From positions 1 through 16,412 of the forward strand of contig PCWF01000095.1 in assembly GCA_002796165.1 (NCBI GenBank): DNA of 16,412 nt. The letters are read 5' to 3'. The stretch's first letter is position 1. Every line of letters starts with the position of its first letter. Under the pieces are notes generated by a model. The model searched no databases. It was given only the letters and a program-made list of their open reading frames with translations, and had not been told where the DNA came from. Both the position numbers and the translations under genes were made by a program. Positions 1 to 8,841 of the stretch are shown here, in pieces. The stretch is from Nitrospinae bacterium CG11_big_fil_rev_8_21_14_0_20_56_8. GTDB taxonomy: Bacteria > Nitrospinota > Nitrospinia > Nitrospinales > VA-1.

Positions 1-1580
1 CGGTGGAGTTTATCGATCGCATGGTTATACCCGCCGATGTTGCGGACTCCCTTCTCCGCCATGAGCTTGTAGCGGTTTTCCATCTCCTTGACCGCCCATT
101 GAAGCGCCGCCGCCGCCTTCTTCGGATTGGTTACCACCGGGGAGATGAGATGCGGGATCCCGTCGTAGATCGACAACTCCAGCATCTTGGGATCGACCAT
201 GATGAACTTGACCTCGTCGGGCGATGCGTTGAGCAGGATACTGCAGATCATGGCGTTGAGCCCCACGCTCTTGCCCGACCCGGTGGAACCCGCGATCAGA
301 AGATGCGGAACCGTGGCCAGGTCTTCCACCACCGGTTCGCCCACGGTATCCTTCCCGATCACCATGGAGAGTTTGGATTTGGAGTGGGCAAAGGTTTCCG
401 AGGAAATGATGTCCTTGAAGTAAATCGTTTCCCGCTTCAGATTGGGGACCTCGATGCCCACCACCGGTTTGCCCGGCACCGGGGCCAGGATGCGCAGGCT
501 CATGGCGCGCAGAGCGAGCGCCAGGTCGTCGGTCAGGGAGAGAATGCGGCTCACCTTGATTCCCGGCGCGGGTTCGAACTCGAACAGCGTGATCAACGGT
601 CCCGGCAGAACCTGGACCACTTTTCCCTCGATGCCGAAGTCGGCCAGCTTCTTTTCGAGAATGGCGCTACTGGCCAGAATCTCCTCGCGCGCCCGCTCGT
701 GTCCTCCATGCGGGGGGGGGTCATCCAGGAGCGACAGCGGCGGGACGCGGTAATCTCCCAGTTCGGTGATAAAATCGAAATCCTGCTGGACCACAAAATC
801 GCCGGGCTCGGGCCTGGCTTTCTTTTCCGGTTTGGGAGGCGATGCCCGGTCGGGCGCCACCGGGACCGCCGGGGCCACCGGGAACACGGGTTGCCGGGTC
901 ACGATCACCGGCTCCGCTTTTTTGCGCGCGGCCTTTTTCGTCTCCGTTTTCCGCTCCTCCAGACGCTTGATCCGTTCCTCGATTCGGCTCCGTATCCTCA
1001 AGGCCAGAGCTTTAACCTGTTCGATGCCCCATTGCGCTCCCTTGCCGATCGCCTCGATCAGCATGTTGACCGTGATCCCGGTCATGGCAATCACGCAGAA
1101 CAGGATGAGCGCCGAGAGCACCAGGATGGCCCCCACCGTGCTCAACCACTTCAACATGAAATGCCCCAGCAGGGTTCCGATCATCCCTCCCGGCGGAACC
1201 CCGGCTTTGAAGAAGGGATCGGTGTGGGACAGAATGCCCACCAGGGCGCACACGCCGATCAGAAGGAAAATTCCCGGTCCCAGGACCAGCGGCCAGGCGC
1301 GCACCTCGCGCCCGCGAATCAAAGCCCAGCCCAGGGCGACCGTCACCAGGGGAAAAAAGAAGGCCCCGGACCCGAATACCTGGGCCAATCCGTCCGACAG
1401 GTAGGCGCCGATCATGCCGCCGGAATTCACTGCGACCGCCTTTTCCGAAAACTTGTGGCTGAACGAGGGATCCGAGGGGGAATAGGTTGCAAGCGCGACC
1501 AGGGCGAAGACCGTCAAGGCCAGCGCCAGCAGGCCGAGAAAATCCCGCACCAGGGTATTCATAACTTTGGATTCATCCAT
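1..1580 (-). CDS. ftsK: DNA translocase FtsK/SpoIIIE, 5' part only (C-terminus outside window)
   Basis: FtsK is a septum-located, ATP-driven DNA pump that clears and aligns chromosome termini during division. About 526 codons are visible. The N-terminus has hydrophobic stretches that fit the four-helix FtsK membrane domain (roughly residues 7-180), then a charged Glu/Lys/Arg-rich and Pro-rich linker (about 190-270), then the translocase core. The core shows the family blocks FGIEGKVVQVLPGP and PAPGIKVSRI, the Walker A motif GSTGSGKS at residues 431-438 and a Walker B FIMVDPKM with Asp463. The rest of the motor and the gamma domain lie beyond position 1. I chose the ATG at 1580 because AGGA lies 10 bases upstream; an in-frame ATG at 1562 is possible. 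The first codons overlap the 3' end of nadB by 8 bases, which suggests translational coupling. A run of nine C (712-720) encodes prolines in the linker, and the frame reads through it correctly. Identity is certain. Confidence 0.95.
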   Translation of the reverse strand, partial: MDESKVMNTLVRDFLGLLALALTVFALVALATYSPSDPSFSHKFSEKAVAVNSGGMIGAYLSDGLAQVFGSGAFFFPLVTVALGWALIRGREVRAWPLVLGPGIFLLIGVCALVGILSHTDPFFKAGVPPGGMIGTLLGHFMLKWLSTVGAILVLSALILFCVIAMTGITVNMLIEAIGKGAQWGIEQVKALALRIRSRIEERIKRLEERKTETKKAARKKAEPVIVTRQPVFPVAPAVPVAPDRASPPKPEKKARPEPGDFVVQQDFDFITELGDYRVPPLSLLDDPPPHGGHERAREEILASSAILEKKLADFGIEGKVVQVLPGPLITLFEFEPAPGIKVSRILSLTDDLALALRAMSLRILAPVPGKPVVGIEVPNLKRETIYFKDIISSETFAHSKSKLSMVIGKDTVGEPVVEDLATVPHLLIAGSTGSGKSVGLNAMICSILLNASPDEVKFIMVDPKMLELSIYDGIPHLISPVVTNPKKAAAALQWAVKEMENRYKLMAEKGVRNIGGYNHAIDKLH

Positions 1581-3234
1581 GGGAAATCGTCCTGGTTTTA
1601 TTGGCAGTGATCAATCGTTGCGAGGTGTCCTGAAGTACCGTATCCCTGCGCCAGTTCACGTCGTCGATTTGCGGATAATCGAGGTTGTAATGCAGACCCC
1701 GGCTCTCCTTGCGGGTCAGCGCTCCCTCGATGATCAGCCACGCCGTGGTGGCGATGTTGCGGAGTTCCAGCATGTCCTTGGTGACGGTGAAGTCCCAGTA
1801 ATATTCCTTGATCTCCTCCAGGAGCATCTCGATGCGGCGCTTCGCGCGATGGAGCCGCTTGTCCGACCGGACGATGCCGACGTAGTTCCACATCAGACGG
1901 CGGATTTCGTCCCAGTTGTGCGAGACCACGACCGATTCGTCGCTGTCCACCGCGCCGACGGAATCCCAGTCGGGAACCCGGTTGTGCAGAGCCTGCACGC
2001 CGGACGGGTCCTTGATGAATGCATAGGCCCGCTCCACCGCCCGGTGGCTGAGCACCAGCCCCTCCAGGAGAGAGTTGGAAGCCAGACGGTTGGCCCCGTG
2101 GAACCCCGAATGGCAGACTTCCCCCGCCGCGAACAATCTACGGATATTGGTCTGGCCCCAGGGATCGACCCGCACCCCGCCACACATGTAATGCGCCGCG
2201 GGCACTACGGGGATCGGTTGGCGGGACAGGTCGAATCCGAACCGGAGACAGGTCTTGAAGATGTTGGGGAAGCGTTCGCGGGCGCGGTAACCCTCGATAT
2301 GGGTGGCATCGAGGTACACACAGTCGTCGCCGCTTTTCTTCATCTCGAAATCGATGGCCCGGGCCACCACATCCCGGGGCGCGAGACATTTCATGGGGTG
2401 ATACTTTTCCATGAATGTCTCACCGTTTTTGAGCCTCAGAATGCCGCCCTCGCCCCGCACGGTCTCCGAGATCAAAAACGACTTGGCCTCCGGATGGTAA
2501 AGACAGGTGGGATGAAACTGGAAAAACTCCATATCGGCGATGCGGACCCCGGCACGAAACGCCACGGCCACCCCGTCTCCCGTGGCCGTATCCGGATTGG
2601 ACGTGTACAGATACACCTTGCCCGCCCCGCCGGTGGCCAGCAACGTCATCCTGCTCAAAAAAGTGACGACCTCGCCCCGCGCAATGTCCAGCACGTAAAG
2701 TCCCATCGCCTCGTCTTCCGCCCCGCCGGGCGTCACTTCCGGGTCGAGCCGCGCGCGGGTGATCAGGTCGATGGCCATGTGATGCGTGAAAATCTCGATG
2801 TTCGGTTTCTGCCGCGCCGCCTCGATCAGCGTGCGCTGGATCTCCCATCCCGTGAGATCGTTGGCATGCAGGATCCGCCGCTTGGAGTGGCCCCCCTCCT
2901 GCGTCAGATTGTAATCCGCGCCCCGGTTGCGGGAGAACCGGGCGCCCAGATCGATCAATTCCCGGACCCGGGCCGGTCCCTCCTTGCAGATGATCCGCAC
3001 GATGTCCTCATGGCACAGGCCGCGGCCCGCCTCCAGCGTGTCCTGCACGTGAAGATCGCAGGAATCGTCCTCCGCCATGACCGAGGCGATGCCCCCCTGA
3101 GCGTACCGGGTCGCCGATTCCTCCAGCTCATCCTTGGTGATGAGCGCCACCGACCCGAAGTCGGCCGCCTTCAGAGCAAACGTCAAACCGGCGATTCCGC
3201 CGCCTATTACCAGGAAATCCCTTTCTATTCTCAT
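1573..3234 (-). CDS. nadB: L-aspartate oxidase
   Basis: This flavoenzyme oxidises L-aspartate to iminoaspartate, the first step of de novo NAD synthesis; NadA then makes quinolinate from the product. The 553-residue protein is close to the usual 530-550. It opens with the FAD-binding dinucleotide fold (IGGGIAGL, residues 10-17). It carries the substrate-site block HPTCLYHPEAKSFLISETVR and the C-terminal flavin block around CGGVRVDPWGQTNIRRLFA and GANRLASNSLLEG, which are diagnostic for NadB among the succinate dehydrogenase/fumarate reductase flavoproteins. The start lies only 7 bases after the stop of the upstream YfhO-like gene, and the 3' end overlaps ftsK. The Shine-Dalgarno signal is poor (AAGGG touches the ATG), so translation may depend on coupling to the upstream gene. 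A housekeeping NAD gene at the end of a glycosyltransferase operon is unusual. nadD lies across the pilin locus. Confidence 0.95.
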   Translation of the reverse strand: MRIERDFLVIGGGIAGLTFALKAADFGSVALITKDELEESATRYAQGGIASVMAEDDSCDLHVQDTLEAGRGLCHEDIVRIICKEGPARVRELIDLGARFSRNRGADYNLTQEGGHSKRRILHANDLTGWEIQRTLIEAARQKPNIEIFTHHMAIDLITRARLDPEVTPGGAEDEAMGLYVLDIARGEVVTFLSRMTLLATGGAGKVYLYTSNPDTATGDGVAVAFRAGVRIADMEFFQFHPTCLYHPEAKSFLISETVRGEGGILRLKNGETFMEKYHPMKCLAPRDVVARAIDFEMKKSGDDCVYLDATHIEGYRARERFPNIFKTCLRFGFDLSRQPIPVVPAAHYMCGGVRVDPWGQTNIRRLFAAGEVCHSGFHGANRLASNSLLEGLVLSHRAVERAYAFIKDPSGVQALHNRVPDWDSVGAVDSDESVVVSHNWDEIRRLMWNYVGIVRSDKRLHRAKRRIEMLLEEIKEYYWDFTVTKDMLELRNIATTAWLIIEGALTRKESRGLHYNLDYPQIDDVNWRRDTVLQDTSQRLITANKTRTISHG

Positions 3235-3241
3235 CCCTTAA

Positions 3242-5539
3242 TTATAAATCCTTATTCCCTTTAAAATCAACAAGATATTGGAAAATCCGTGGAACCCCCA
3301 ACAGCGTTCCCGCCAGCCCGAGGGTAAGCCCGAACACTTGCAGGCCTTCCGCCAATCCTTCCGGGGTAAAGGAAAATTCCACCCGGTGCGTCCCCGGTTC
3401 GATGGCGACGGCGCGGTAGAACCGGTTGGCCTGCAAAATCGATTGCGGGTTCCCGTCCACCGTGGCCGACCAGCCGGGAAAATACGCATCGAGCAACACC
3501 AGCCATCCCTTCCCTTCCGCCTCGACCTCAAGCGCCACGCGGTTTCCCGCCGCACGCATTTCGCGGACCCGTCCCGCGAACTCGCCTGCCGAACCCCGAG
3601 CGGTATCGGTCCCTTCGGGAAGGAGCACCTCGCTAAGGGGATCGAACCCCGCGTCCCAGTAAATCGCCCAAGCCCGATCGTCAGAGACCGCGCGCGCGCG
3701 GCCCACCAGGAAGGCGCGGGGAAGCGCATCCGCGAGCACCTCCACTGGCCGGATCTCCATCGGATGTTCCGGTGCGGGAGGGATCGCGTCCTGCGGCGGG
3801 ATCCAGAACTTCACATTGCTCCGCTCCAGGATCCGTTTCCTTCGCTCCAGGGGAGGCTTGACGAACTCCACCGACCAGACTTTCGCGTTTTTCAGATGGA
3901 CCCCCGTGACCCCGTCCACATAGTTCACCCCGTAAATACTGCCCAGGTTCGAATACAGATAATCCCGCACCGCCAGGTGGCTGAGAAGCAGGTTCCGGGC
4001 CGAGGGGAACTGGTTCTTCGTGGGGATCCGCGCCTCCGATTCCAGCGGCCCGCTGTACACCCGGTAGTCCGCGCCCCCGCCGTTCACCTGCTTGAGCACC
4101 TCCGGCGGAACTTGATAAAAGCGCGCAGAGATCAACGGCATGAGCGGAACGTTTCGCGCAAACAGATCGAGAACGGCCAGCGCCACCACGATCGCCACCC
4201 ACACCGGGCGGCGCAGAATCCCCACCGCCCGTGCGCAGGCGCACCCTGTCATCAGCAACAGAATCATTATCGCCAGAAACGCGGGCCGGTCGGGAAACAG
4301 GATCCGGGTACCCGCCACCGCAAGCAGTAGCACCAGTCCCACTCCCAGGATCCTGCGGGGCGCGGAAGGATCGCCCTTCTCCTTCTCTCCGGACAGGGAC
4401 TCGACCCCCAGCCCGGTCAGAAACACCAGGGCGAACGCCGAGAGGAAGAAGAATTTTTCCGGATAGCGGAACAGGTTGAAAAAAGGAACCCACTCGTAGA
4501 ACACGCGATAGGCAGGATTGTTCTCGCCCAATCCCAGAAAGATCCCCACCGCGAACACGCCGATCCAGAACCGGCCCCGGGGATCGTTCAGCCGAAGCAG
4601 TCCCCACAGGAAAAAAAACAGGGGCACCAGTCCCATGTAAACGCTTTGCAGGAAGAAATTGGTGCCCGGTCCGGGAAGAACCAGAAAGTCGCGGAAGTCG
4701 GGCGGGAGAAACAGGTACGACAGTTTTTCAGGCGACAACGACCATTGCGCCGCCAGATCGTAACGCACCCCTCCGGCGCGCGCGATGTGTTCCATGAGCC
4801 GATGCGTGGGCAACAACTGCGGGGCACAGAGCCCAAGCGTAAACCCCCAGAACAGGAGCAGGAAAAAAAATCGCGACCTGCGAGTCGCAATCCGGCAGGG
4901 ACCGGTAATACAGAACAGCGCGTAGCACCCCAGCACCCCCGCCGTGAGGAGAGAAATCTCCGGGCTCCCGCCCAGGGTTTGCGCCACCGAGGCCGCAAGG
5001 GTCAGGGCGAAATGTCCCGGCCGCCCGGTTACGATGAACTTGTGGAATCCGAGCAGGATGAGCGGCAACCACACCGCCGACTGAAAATGATTGTAGAACG
5101 TGACGACGGTGAGGAAGTATCCGCCCAGGAGAGCCACGGTCCCCGACGCCAGGGCCGCGCCGCGCGAAAGCCCCCAGAACCGGACCAGCGCGTAAACCGA
5201 AAACACGAGGAGCAGGTACTGGAGAACAAAGTAAAGATCGAACGCGGTCTGAAAATCGTTCAGAAAGAACAGGAGGCTGAACGGATAAAACACGCCGGTG
5301 TGCATCAGGGCGAGAAATGGAACCCCCGAAAACACGGCAGGCCACCAGAGAGGCAACTCGCCGCGGGAAAAACTTTCCCAAAGATAATGCTTCATCGGAT
5401 AGGCGAAATTCAAAATGTCCCGGAAGAACAGCGTCTGCCCGCCGAGCAGAAGGGGATAGAAAAAAACCAGAAACAACACCGCGAGGACGGAAAACGGAAT
5501 CCACCCCGCCCAGTCCGATCTGTCCCGTTCAGCGCTCAT
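3242..5539 (-). CDS. YfhO-like multi-spanning membrane protein, second of a tandem pair
   Basis: A 765-residue integral membrane protein of the YfhO family, which is thought to hold GT-C-type glycosyltransferases using lipid-linked sugars; the sugar and acceptor are unknown. The N-terminus shows one helix, then FFRDILNFAYPMKHYLWESF with Asp41, the usual position of the acidic catalytic residue in the first GT-C outer loop, followed by LPLWWPAVFSGVPFLALMH. About ten further hydrophobic segments follow. A soluble C-terminal region ends in the family signature YFPGWSATVDGNPQSILQAN and FYRAVAIEPGTHRVEFSF plus one last helix. The ATG at 5539 is chosen because it forms an ATGA overlap with the upstream stop and has AAAAGGG about 9 bases before it. 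The frame stays open further upstream, to 6172, but only out of frame inside the neighbour. It is clearly similar along its whole length to the preceding gene, so the pair is a duplication. Confidence 0.85.
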   Translation of the reverse strand: MSAERDRSDWAGWIPFSVLAVLFLVFFYPLLLGGQTLFFRDILNFAYPMKHYLWESFSRGELPLWWPAVFSGVPFLALMHTGVFYPFSLLFFLNDFQTAFDLYFVLQYLLLVFSVYALVRFWGLSRGAALASGTVALLGGYFLTVVTFYNHFQSAVWLPLILLGFHKFIVTGRPGHFALTLAASVAQTLGGSPEISLLTAGVLGCYALFCITGPCRIATRRSRFFFLLLFWGFTLGLCAPQLLPTHRLMEHIARAGGVRYDLAAQWSLSPEKLSYLFLPPDFRDFLVLPGPGTNFFLQSVYMGLVPLFFFLWGLLRLNDPRGRFWIGVFAVGIFLGLGENNPAYRVFYEWVPFFNLFRYPEKFFFLSAFALVFLTGLGVESLSGEKEKGDPSAPRRILGVGLVLLLAVAGTRILFPDRPAFLAIMILLLMTGCACARAVGILRRPVWVAIVVALAVLDLFARNVPLMPLISARFYQVPPEVLKQVNGGGADYRVYSGPLESEARIPTKNQFPSARNLLLSHLAVRDYLYSNLGSIYGVNYVDGVTGVHLKNAKVWSVEFVKPPLERRKRILERSNVKFWIPPQDAIPPAPEHPMEIRPVEVLADALPRAFLVGRARAVSDDRAWAIYWDAGFDPLSEVLLPEGTDTARGSAGEFAGRVREMRAAGNRVALEVEAEGKGWLVLLDAYFPGWSATVDGNPQSILQANRFYRAVAIEPGTHRVEFSFTPEGLAEGLQVFGLTLGLAGTLLGVPRIFQYLVDFKGNKDL

Positions 5540-7884
5540 GCCGGAGACCCTTTTCCGGTTCCAGAAGAAAAACACCGCTTCCGAAAATCGCCAATCACCG
5601 AAAGCAGGAAGATCAGGACGAAGGTCATCAGGCTGATGAACAACCCCGCCGGATAACCCAACGGAACGTACCGCCATTCCACCACGTGGTGTCCCGCCGG
5701 TAGAGGAACCGCGCGGAAAAAGTGGTTGGCGCGTAGAGTCCGTGCCGGTTCGCCATCCACCTCCGCCGACCAGCCGGGATCGTACCGGTCCAGCAGAACG
5801 AGAAACCCGAATCCGTTCTGCTCCGTCTCGACGGTGACCCGGTTGGGCGCATAGGCCAGGCGGACCACGCGGCCCGATGAATCGCCGCCGGGAACGGGGG
5901 CCACCGGTTCCCCCACCAGCACCTCGGCGCGGGGATCGAACGATTCGCTGAAATACGTATTCACCAGAAGCGGTTCCCGGCCCAACCGCGCGCGCGGAAC
6001 CCAGAAGGCGCGGGGGAGCGCATCCCCGATCGTCTCCACCCGGCTGATCCCCAGCGGCAAGTCCGGCGCAGGAGGCTCGGCAAATTCCGGAGTGACCCAG
6101 AACCGTACATTGCTCCGCTTCAAAATCCGCATCCGTTTTTCCGGCGGCGAATGAGACAGGATCGACGACCACATCACGGGATCCCGCAAACGCAGGCCGG
6201 TCAACCCGTCGGGAAATTCCAGGCCGAAGATCGAGGCAAGATTGGGATACACCCGCTCCTTCACCGCAAGGTGCCGGAACAGGTGCGTCGGCGCATCCGG
6301 AAAGCGGTTCTTGGTGGCCAGCGGTTCCGGCGACGTCAAAGCGCCGCTGAAGACGCGGAAGGGGCCTGCATCCGAAACGATCCGTTCCATCGGCAGGGGC
6401 GGCTCCTCATAAAACTTCCGGTCGATCAGCGGCAACAGTTGGATCCCGTTGACCAGCAGATCGGCGGCAAGAATCAGCACAATGAGAATCCGGGTAGCAT
6501 GGCCGTTGAGCAGAGCGCGGGAATAGGCGATGGCAATGACGGCAAACATCAGCCACACCAGCGCGGGAGTCCACAGGCGACTCGCCTGTCCCCCCACGGC
6601 GACGGCAACGATCCCCGCGCCCACCAAGCCCATTGCGATCCAGATTCCGCGCCGTTGTCCGGAGCACGCCGGCGGACCAGCGCCGAATTCCTCGATCCCC
6701 CGCGCGGCCATGAACACCAGCGCAAACGCCGAGAGAAAAAAGAATTTCTCCGGATACCGGAACAGTTTGAAAAAGGGAACCGACTCATAAAACCACCGGT
6801 AGGCGGGATTGTACTCGCCCAATCCGAAAAAAATACCGGCCAGAAACCACAGGAGCCAGAAGCGGGACAACCGGTCCCGGAACGAGAGCGCAGCCCAGAT
6901 CATAAACACCGTCGCCAGGAGTCCCATGTACAAACTGGGGAGAAAAAAATTCATTCCCACCGTGTCCACTTCCAGGTAGGCCCGGTAATCCCGCGCCACC
7001 AGCAGTTGCAGAAGGGAGCCGGGGGCGATGGACCAGCTCGCGCTGTCCTCGAAGTTGAGTCCCTGTCCCCGCTCCATTTCCGCCATGGCCTTATAGGTGG
7101 GCGCCAGTTGCGCCGCCGACAACCCGAGCGCCAGCACCACCACGGCCACGAACGCGCCGGTCCGGCGAAACATCCCATGCACCCCATGCGTTACCGGGAC
7201 GCCCCAAACGCCATAGCACAGCAGGATGGCGGAGGAGAGCAGGCAAAACTCGGGGCTTCCTCCCGTCGCCTGGCAGGCCATGAAAAATACCGTGGCCAGA
7301 AAGGGAACGAGTTTCCCCGATTGCAGGTACCGGTGAAAACAGAGCAGAATGAGGGGCAACCAGACCGCCGACTGGAAATGGTTATGAATCGAAGCGAGCG
7401 ACAGGAAGAATCCGCCGAACAGCCCCATGACCCCCGCACCCAGGGCGGCGTACACCGAGTATCCCCAATGCCGGACCAGGGCGTAAAGGGAAAAGACCAG
7501 AACAAGGTGATGAAACAGAAAAAACAGGCTGAACGCATTGTTGAAATCGTCCAGCAGGAAGAACAGGATCGGAGGATAAAACACGCCCGGCTGAAGGAGC
7601 GCGAGAAACGGGATGCCCCCATAAATCTCCGGCCACCACAGCGGCAAGGCGCCCTGGTGAAACGAGCGCCAGATAAAATGTTTCATGGGATAGGCGAACT
7701 GGAGAATGTCGCGGAAGAAAAACGTCTTCCCCTCGAACAAAACCGGGTAGAACAACAGCACGAACGCGGCCAACAGAACCATCCGGCCCAGGAGATCCCC
7801 ACCCCACCCCACCGGACTCCCGGCAGGGGAGACGCAACCGCCGTCCGGCATCGACTCCGCTTGGGGTATTCCCTCCTGGCTCAT
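5536..7884 (-). CDS. YfhO-like multi-spanning membrane protein, first of a tandem pair
   Basis: A 782-residue paralogue of the next gene downstream, with the same layout: a short polar N-terminus, a first helix (about 33-50), FFRDILQFAYPMKHFIWRSF with the candidate catalytic Asp59, LPLWWPEIYGGIPFLALLQP, many membrane helices, then a large C-terminal extracytoplasmic region with YDPGWSAEVDGEPARTLRAN and FFRAVPLPAGHHVVEWRYVP, and a final helix. These blocks are typical of YfhO proteins, which are predicted GT-C glycosyltransferases working outside the cytoplasmic membrane. The ATG at 7884 lies 6 bases after the GT2 stop, with AAGG about 11 bases upstream. An AGGAGG at codons 3-5 lies 20 bases before a second in-frame ATG (codon 12), too far to make that start likely. 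Family assignment is firm; substrate is unknown. Placement next to a polyprenyl-phosphate sugar synthase supports use of a lipid-linked donor. Confidence 0.85.
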   Translation of the reverse strand: MSQEGIPQAESMPDGGCVSPAGSPVGWGGDLLGRMVLLAAFVLLFYPVLFEGKTFFFRDILQFAYPMKHFIWRSFHQGALPLWWPEIYGGIPFLALLQPGVFYPPILFFLLDDFNNAFSLFFLFHHLVLVFSLYALVRHWGYSVYAALGAGVMGLFGGFFLSLASIHNHFQSAVWLPLILLCFHRYLQSGKLVPFLATVFFMACQATGGSPEFCLLSSAILLCYGVWGVPVTHGVHGMFRRTGAFVAVVVLALGLSAAQLAPTYKAMAEMERGQGLNFEDSASWSIAPGSLLQLLVARDYRAYLEVDTVGMNFFLPSLYMGLLATVFMIWAALSFRDRLSRFWLLWFLAGIFFGLGEYNPAYRWFYESVPFFKLFRYPEKFFFLSAFALVFMAARGIEEFGAGPPACSGQRRGIWIAMGLVGAGIVAVAVGGQASRLWTPALVWLMFAVIAIAYSRALLNGHATRILIVLILAADLLVNGIQLLPLIDRKFYEEPPLPMERIVSDAGPFRVFSGALTSPEPLATKNRFPDAPTHLFRHLAVKERVYPNLASIFGLEFPDGLTGLRLRDPVMWSSILSHSPPEKRMRILKRSNVRFWVTPEFAEPPAPDLPLGISRVETIGDALPRAFWVPRARLGREPLLVNTYFSESFDPRAEVLVGEPVAPVPGGDSSGRVVRLAYAPNRVTVETEQNGFGFLVLLDRYDPGWSAEVDGEPARTLRANHFFRAVPLPAGHHVVEWRYVPLGYPAGLFISLMTFVLIFLLSVIGDFRKRCFSSGTGKGSPA

Positions 7885-7890
7885 GAGCGG

Positions 7891-8841
7891 TCAACCCTTG
7901 AGATGCTTGTTGTACTCCATGTCGAACCACATGGCGAAGAGGAGAAACTGGAGTCCGGTAATGATGAGGAAGGTGGCAAACAGGGCGCTGGTGGTGGACA
8001 CCGGTCCCTGGACGATCCGGAAAAAAAACAGGTAAAGACCCGTGATGAACCCGGCGGGAAACGCGATCAGACCCAGGGTATAGAAAAAAATCAGCGGATG
8101 AAAATCGCGGATGACGTATTTCTCCATGAGCCGCTCGAAGAACCGCGTCACCAGAAGACCGGAAATGGTGAACAGGACCTTGCGGACGCGGATGCCGGAC
8201 CGTTCTCCGATATTGTACACGGGGCGGATCGGCACGTCCCGAACCGTGCAATTGGCGATATTGAGTTGCACCAGCATATCGTTGGGCATACCGTAGCGGG
8301 GATAGATCCCGTCCAGGTCGACCCGTTCCAGCGCCCGCTTCGAAATGGCCGTGTAGCCGCATTGCGAATCGGCGATCTGCCAATATCCGCTGGCGACCTT
8401 GGTGAGCAGGGAGAGCACCGCGTTGCCGATGTACCGGTAGCGCGGGATCAGGTTCCAGGCCTCGCCGTGGAACAGGCGGTTGCCCTTGGCGTAATCCACC
8501 CCTTCCTTCGCGACGGGTTCGACAATGGCGGGCAGGTCGGCGGGGTCCATTTGCGCGTCGCCCGCCATGACGACGCTGACATCGCAATTTATTTTCAGGC
8601 TTTCCTTGTATCCCGTGCAGATCGCCGCGCCGACGCCGCGGTTTTCCGCGTGCTGGACCAGATGCACGCGGGGGTCCGTCCCCATAATCTCCCGCACCCG
8701 CGCGGCGGTCTGGTCCAAACTGGAATCGTCCACCACGAAGATGTGGTCAACCCAATCCGGGATCGACTGGAGGGTCCTCCGAATCAGATTTTCCTCGTTG
8801 TAAGCCGGAACCACCACCGACACGGTTTTATCGTTGAACAT
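7891..8841 (-). CDS. GT2 glycosyltransferase, DPM1-like polyprenyl-phosphate sugar synthase
   Basis: A 316-residue membrane-anchored family 2 glycosyltransferase. Such enzymes move mannose or glucose from a nucleotide sugar to undecaprenyl (polyprenyl) phosphate on the cytoplasmic face, making the donor used by GT-C enzymes outside. Visible motifs are VVVPAYNEE (residues 9-17), VVDDSSLDQT (36-45), and AGDAQMDP (93-100) with the metal-binding Asp95 and Asp99. NRGVGAAICTGY and a CGYTAISKRAL block match the DPM/Dpm1 type. Two C-terminal hydrophobic segments (about 233-260 and 272-300) anchor it. The start ATG has an ideal AGGAGG seven bases upstream (8849-8854) and overlaps the upstream gene by 14 bases. 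The specific sugar cannot be read from sequence; mannose is suggested by the TMTC- and TMEM260-like neighbours, glucose or another sugar remains possible. Confidence 0.88.
   Translation of the reverse strand: MFNDKTVSVVVPAYNEENLIRRTLQSIPDWVDHIFVVDDSSLDQTAARVREIMGTDPRVHLVQHAENRGVGAAICTGYKESLKINCDVSVVMAGDAQMDPADLPAIVEPVAKEGVDYAKGNRLFHGEAWNLIPRYRYIGNAVLSLLTKVASGYWQIADSQCGYTAISKRALERVDLDGIYPRYGMPNDMLVQLNIANCTVRDVPIRPVYNIGERSGIRVRKVLFTISGLLVTRFFERLMEKYVIRDFHPLIFFYTLGLIAFPAGFITGLYLFFFRIVQGPVSTTSALFATFLIITGLQFLLFAMWFDMEYNKHLKG

Noticed and set aside
712..720. Run of nine C in ftsK as a phase-variation tract
   Set aside because: FtsK is a core division protein, the tract encodes a proline linker, and the frame is intact on both sides. 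Chance or local codon bias is more likely.
5540..6172. Extension of the second YfhO-like gene upstream to give a 976-residue protein
   Set aside because: The extra N-terminus is out of frame inside the preceding YfhO-like gene and has low-complexity Gly/Arg sequence. The ATG at 5539 has a ribosome site and an ATGA overlap.
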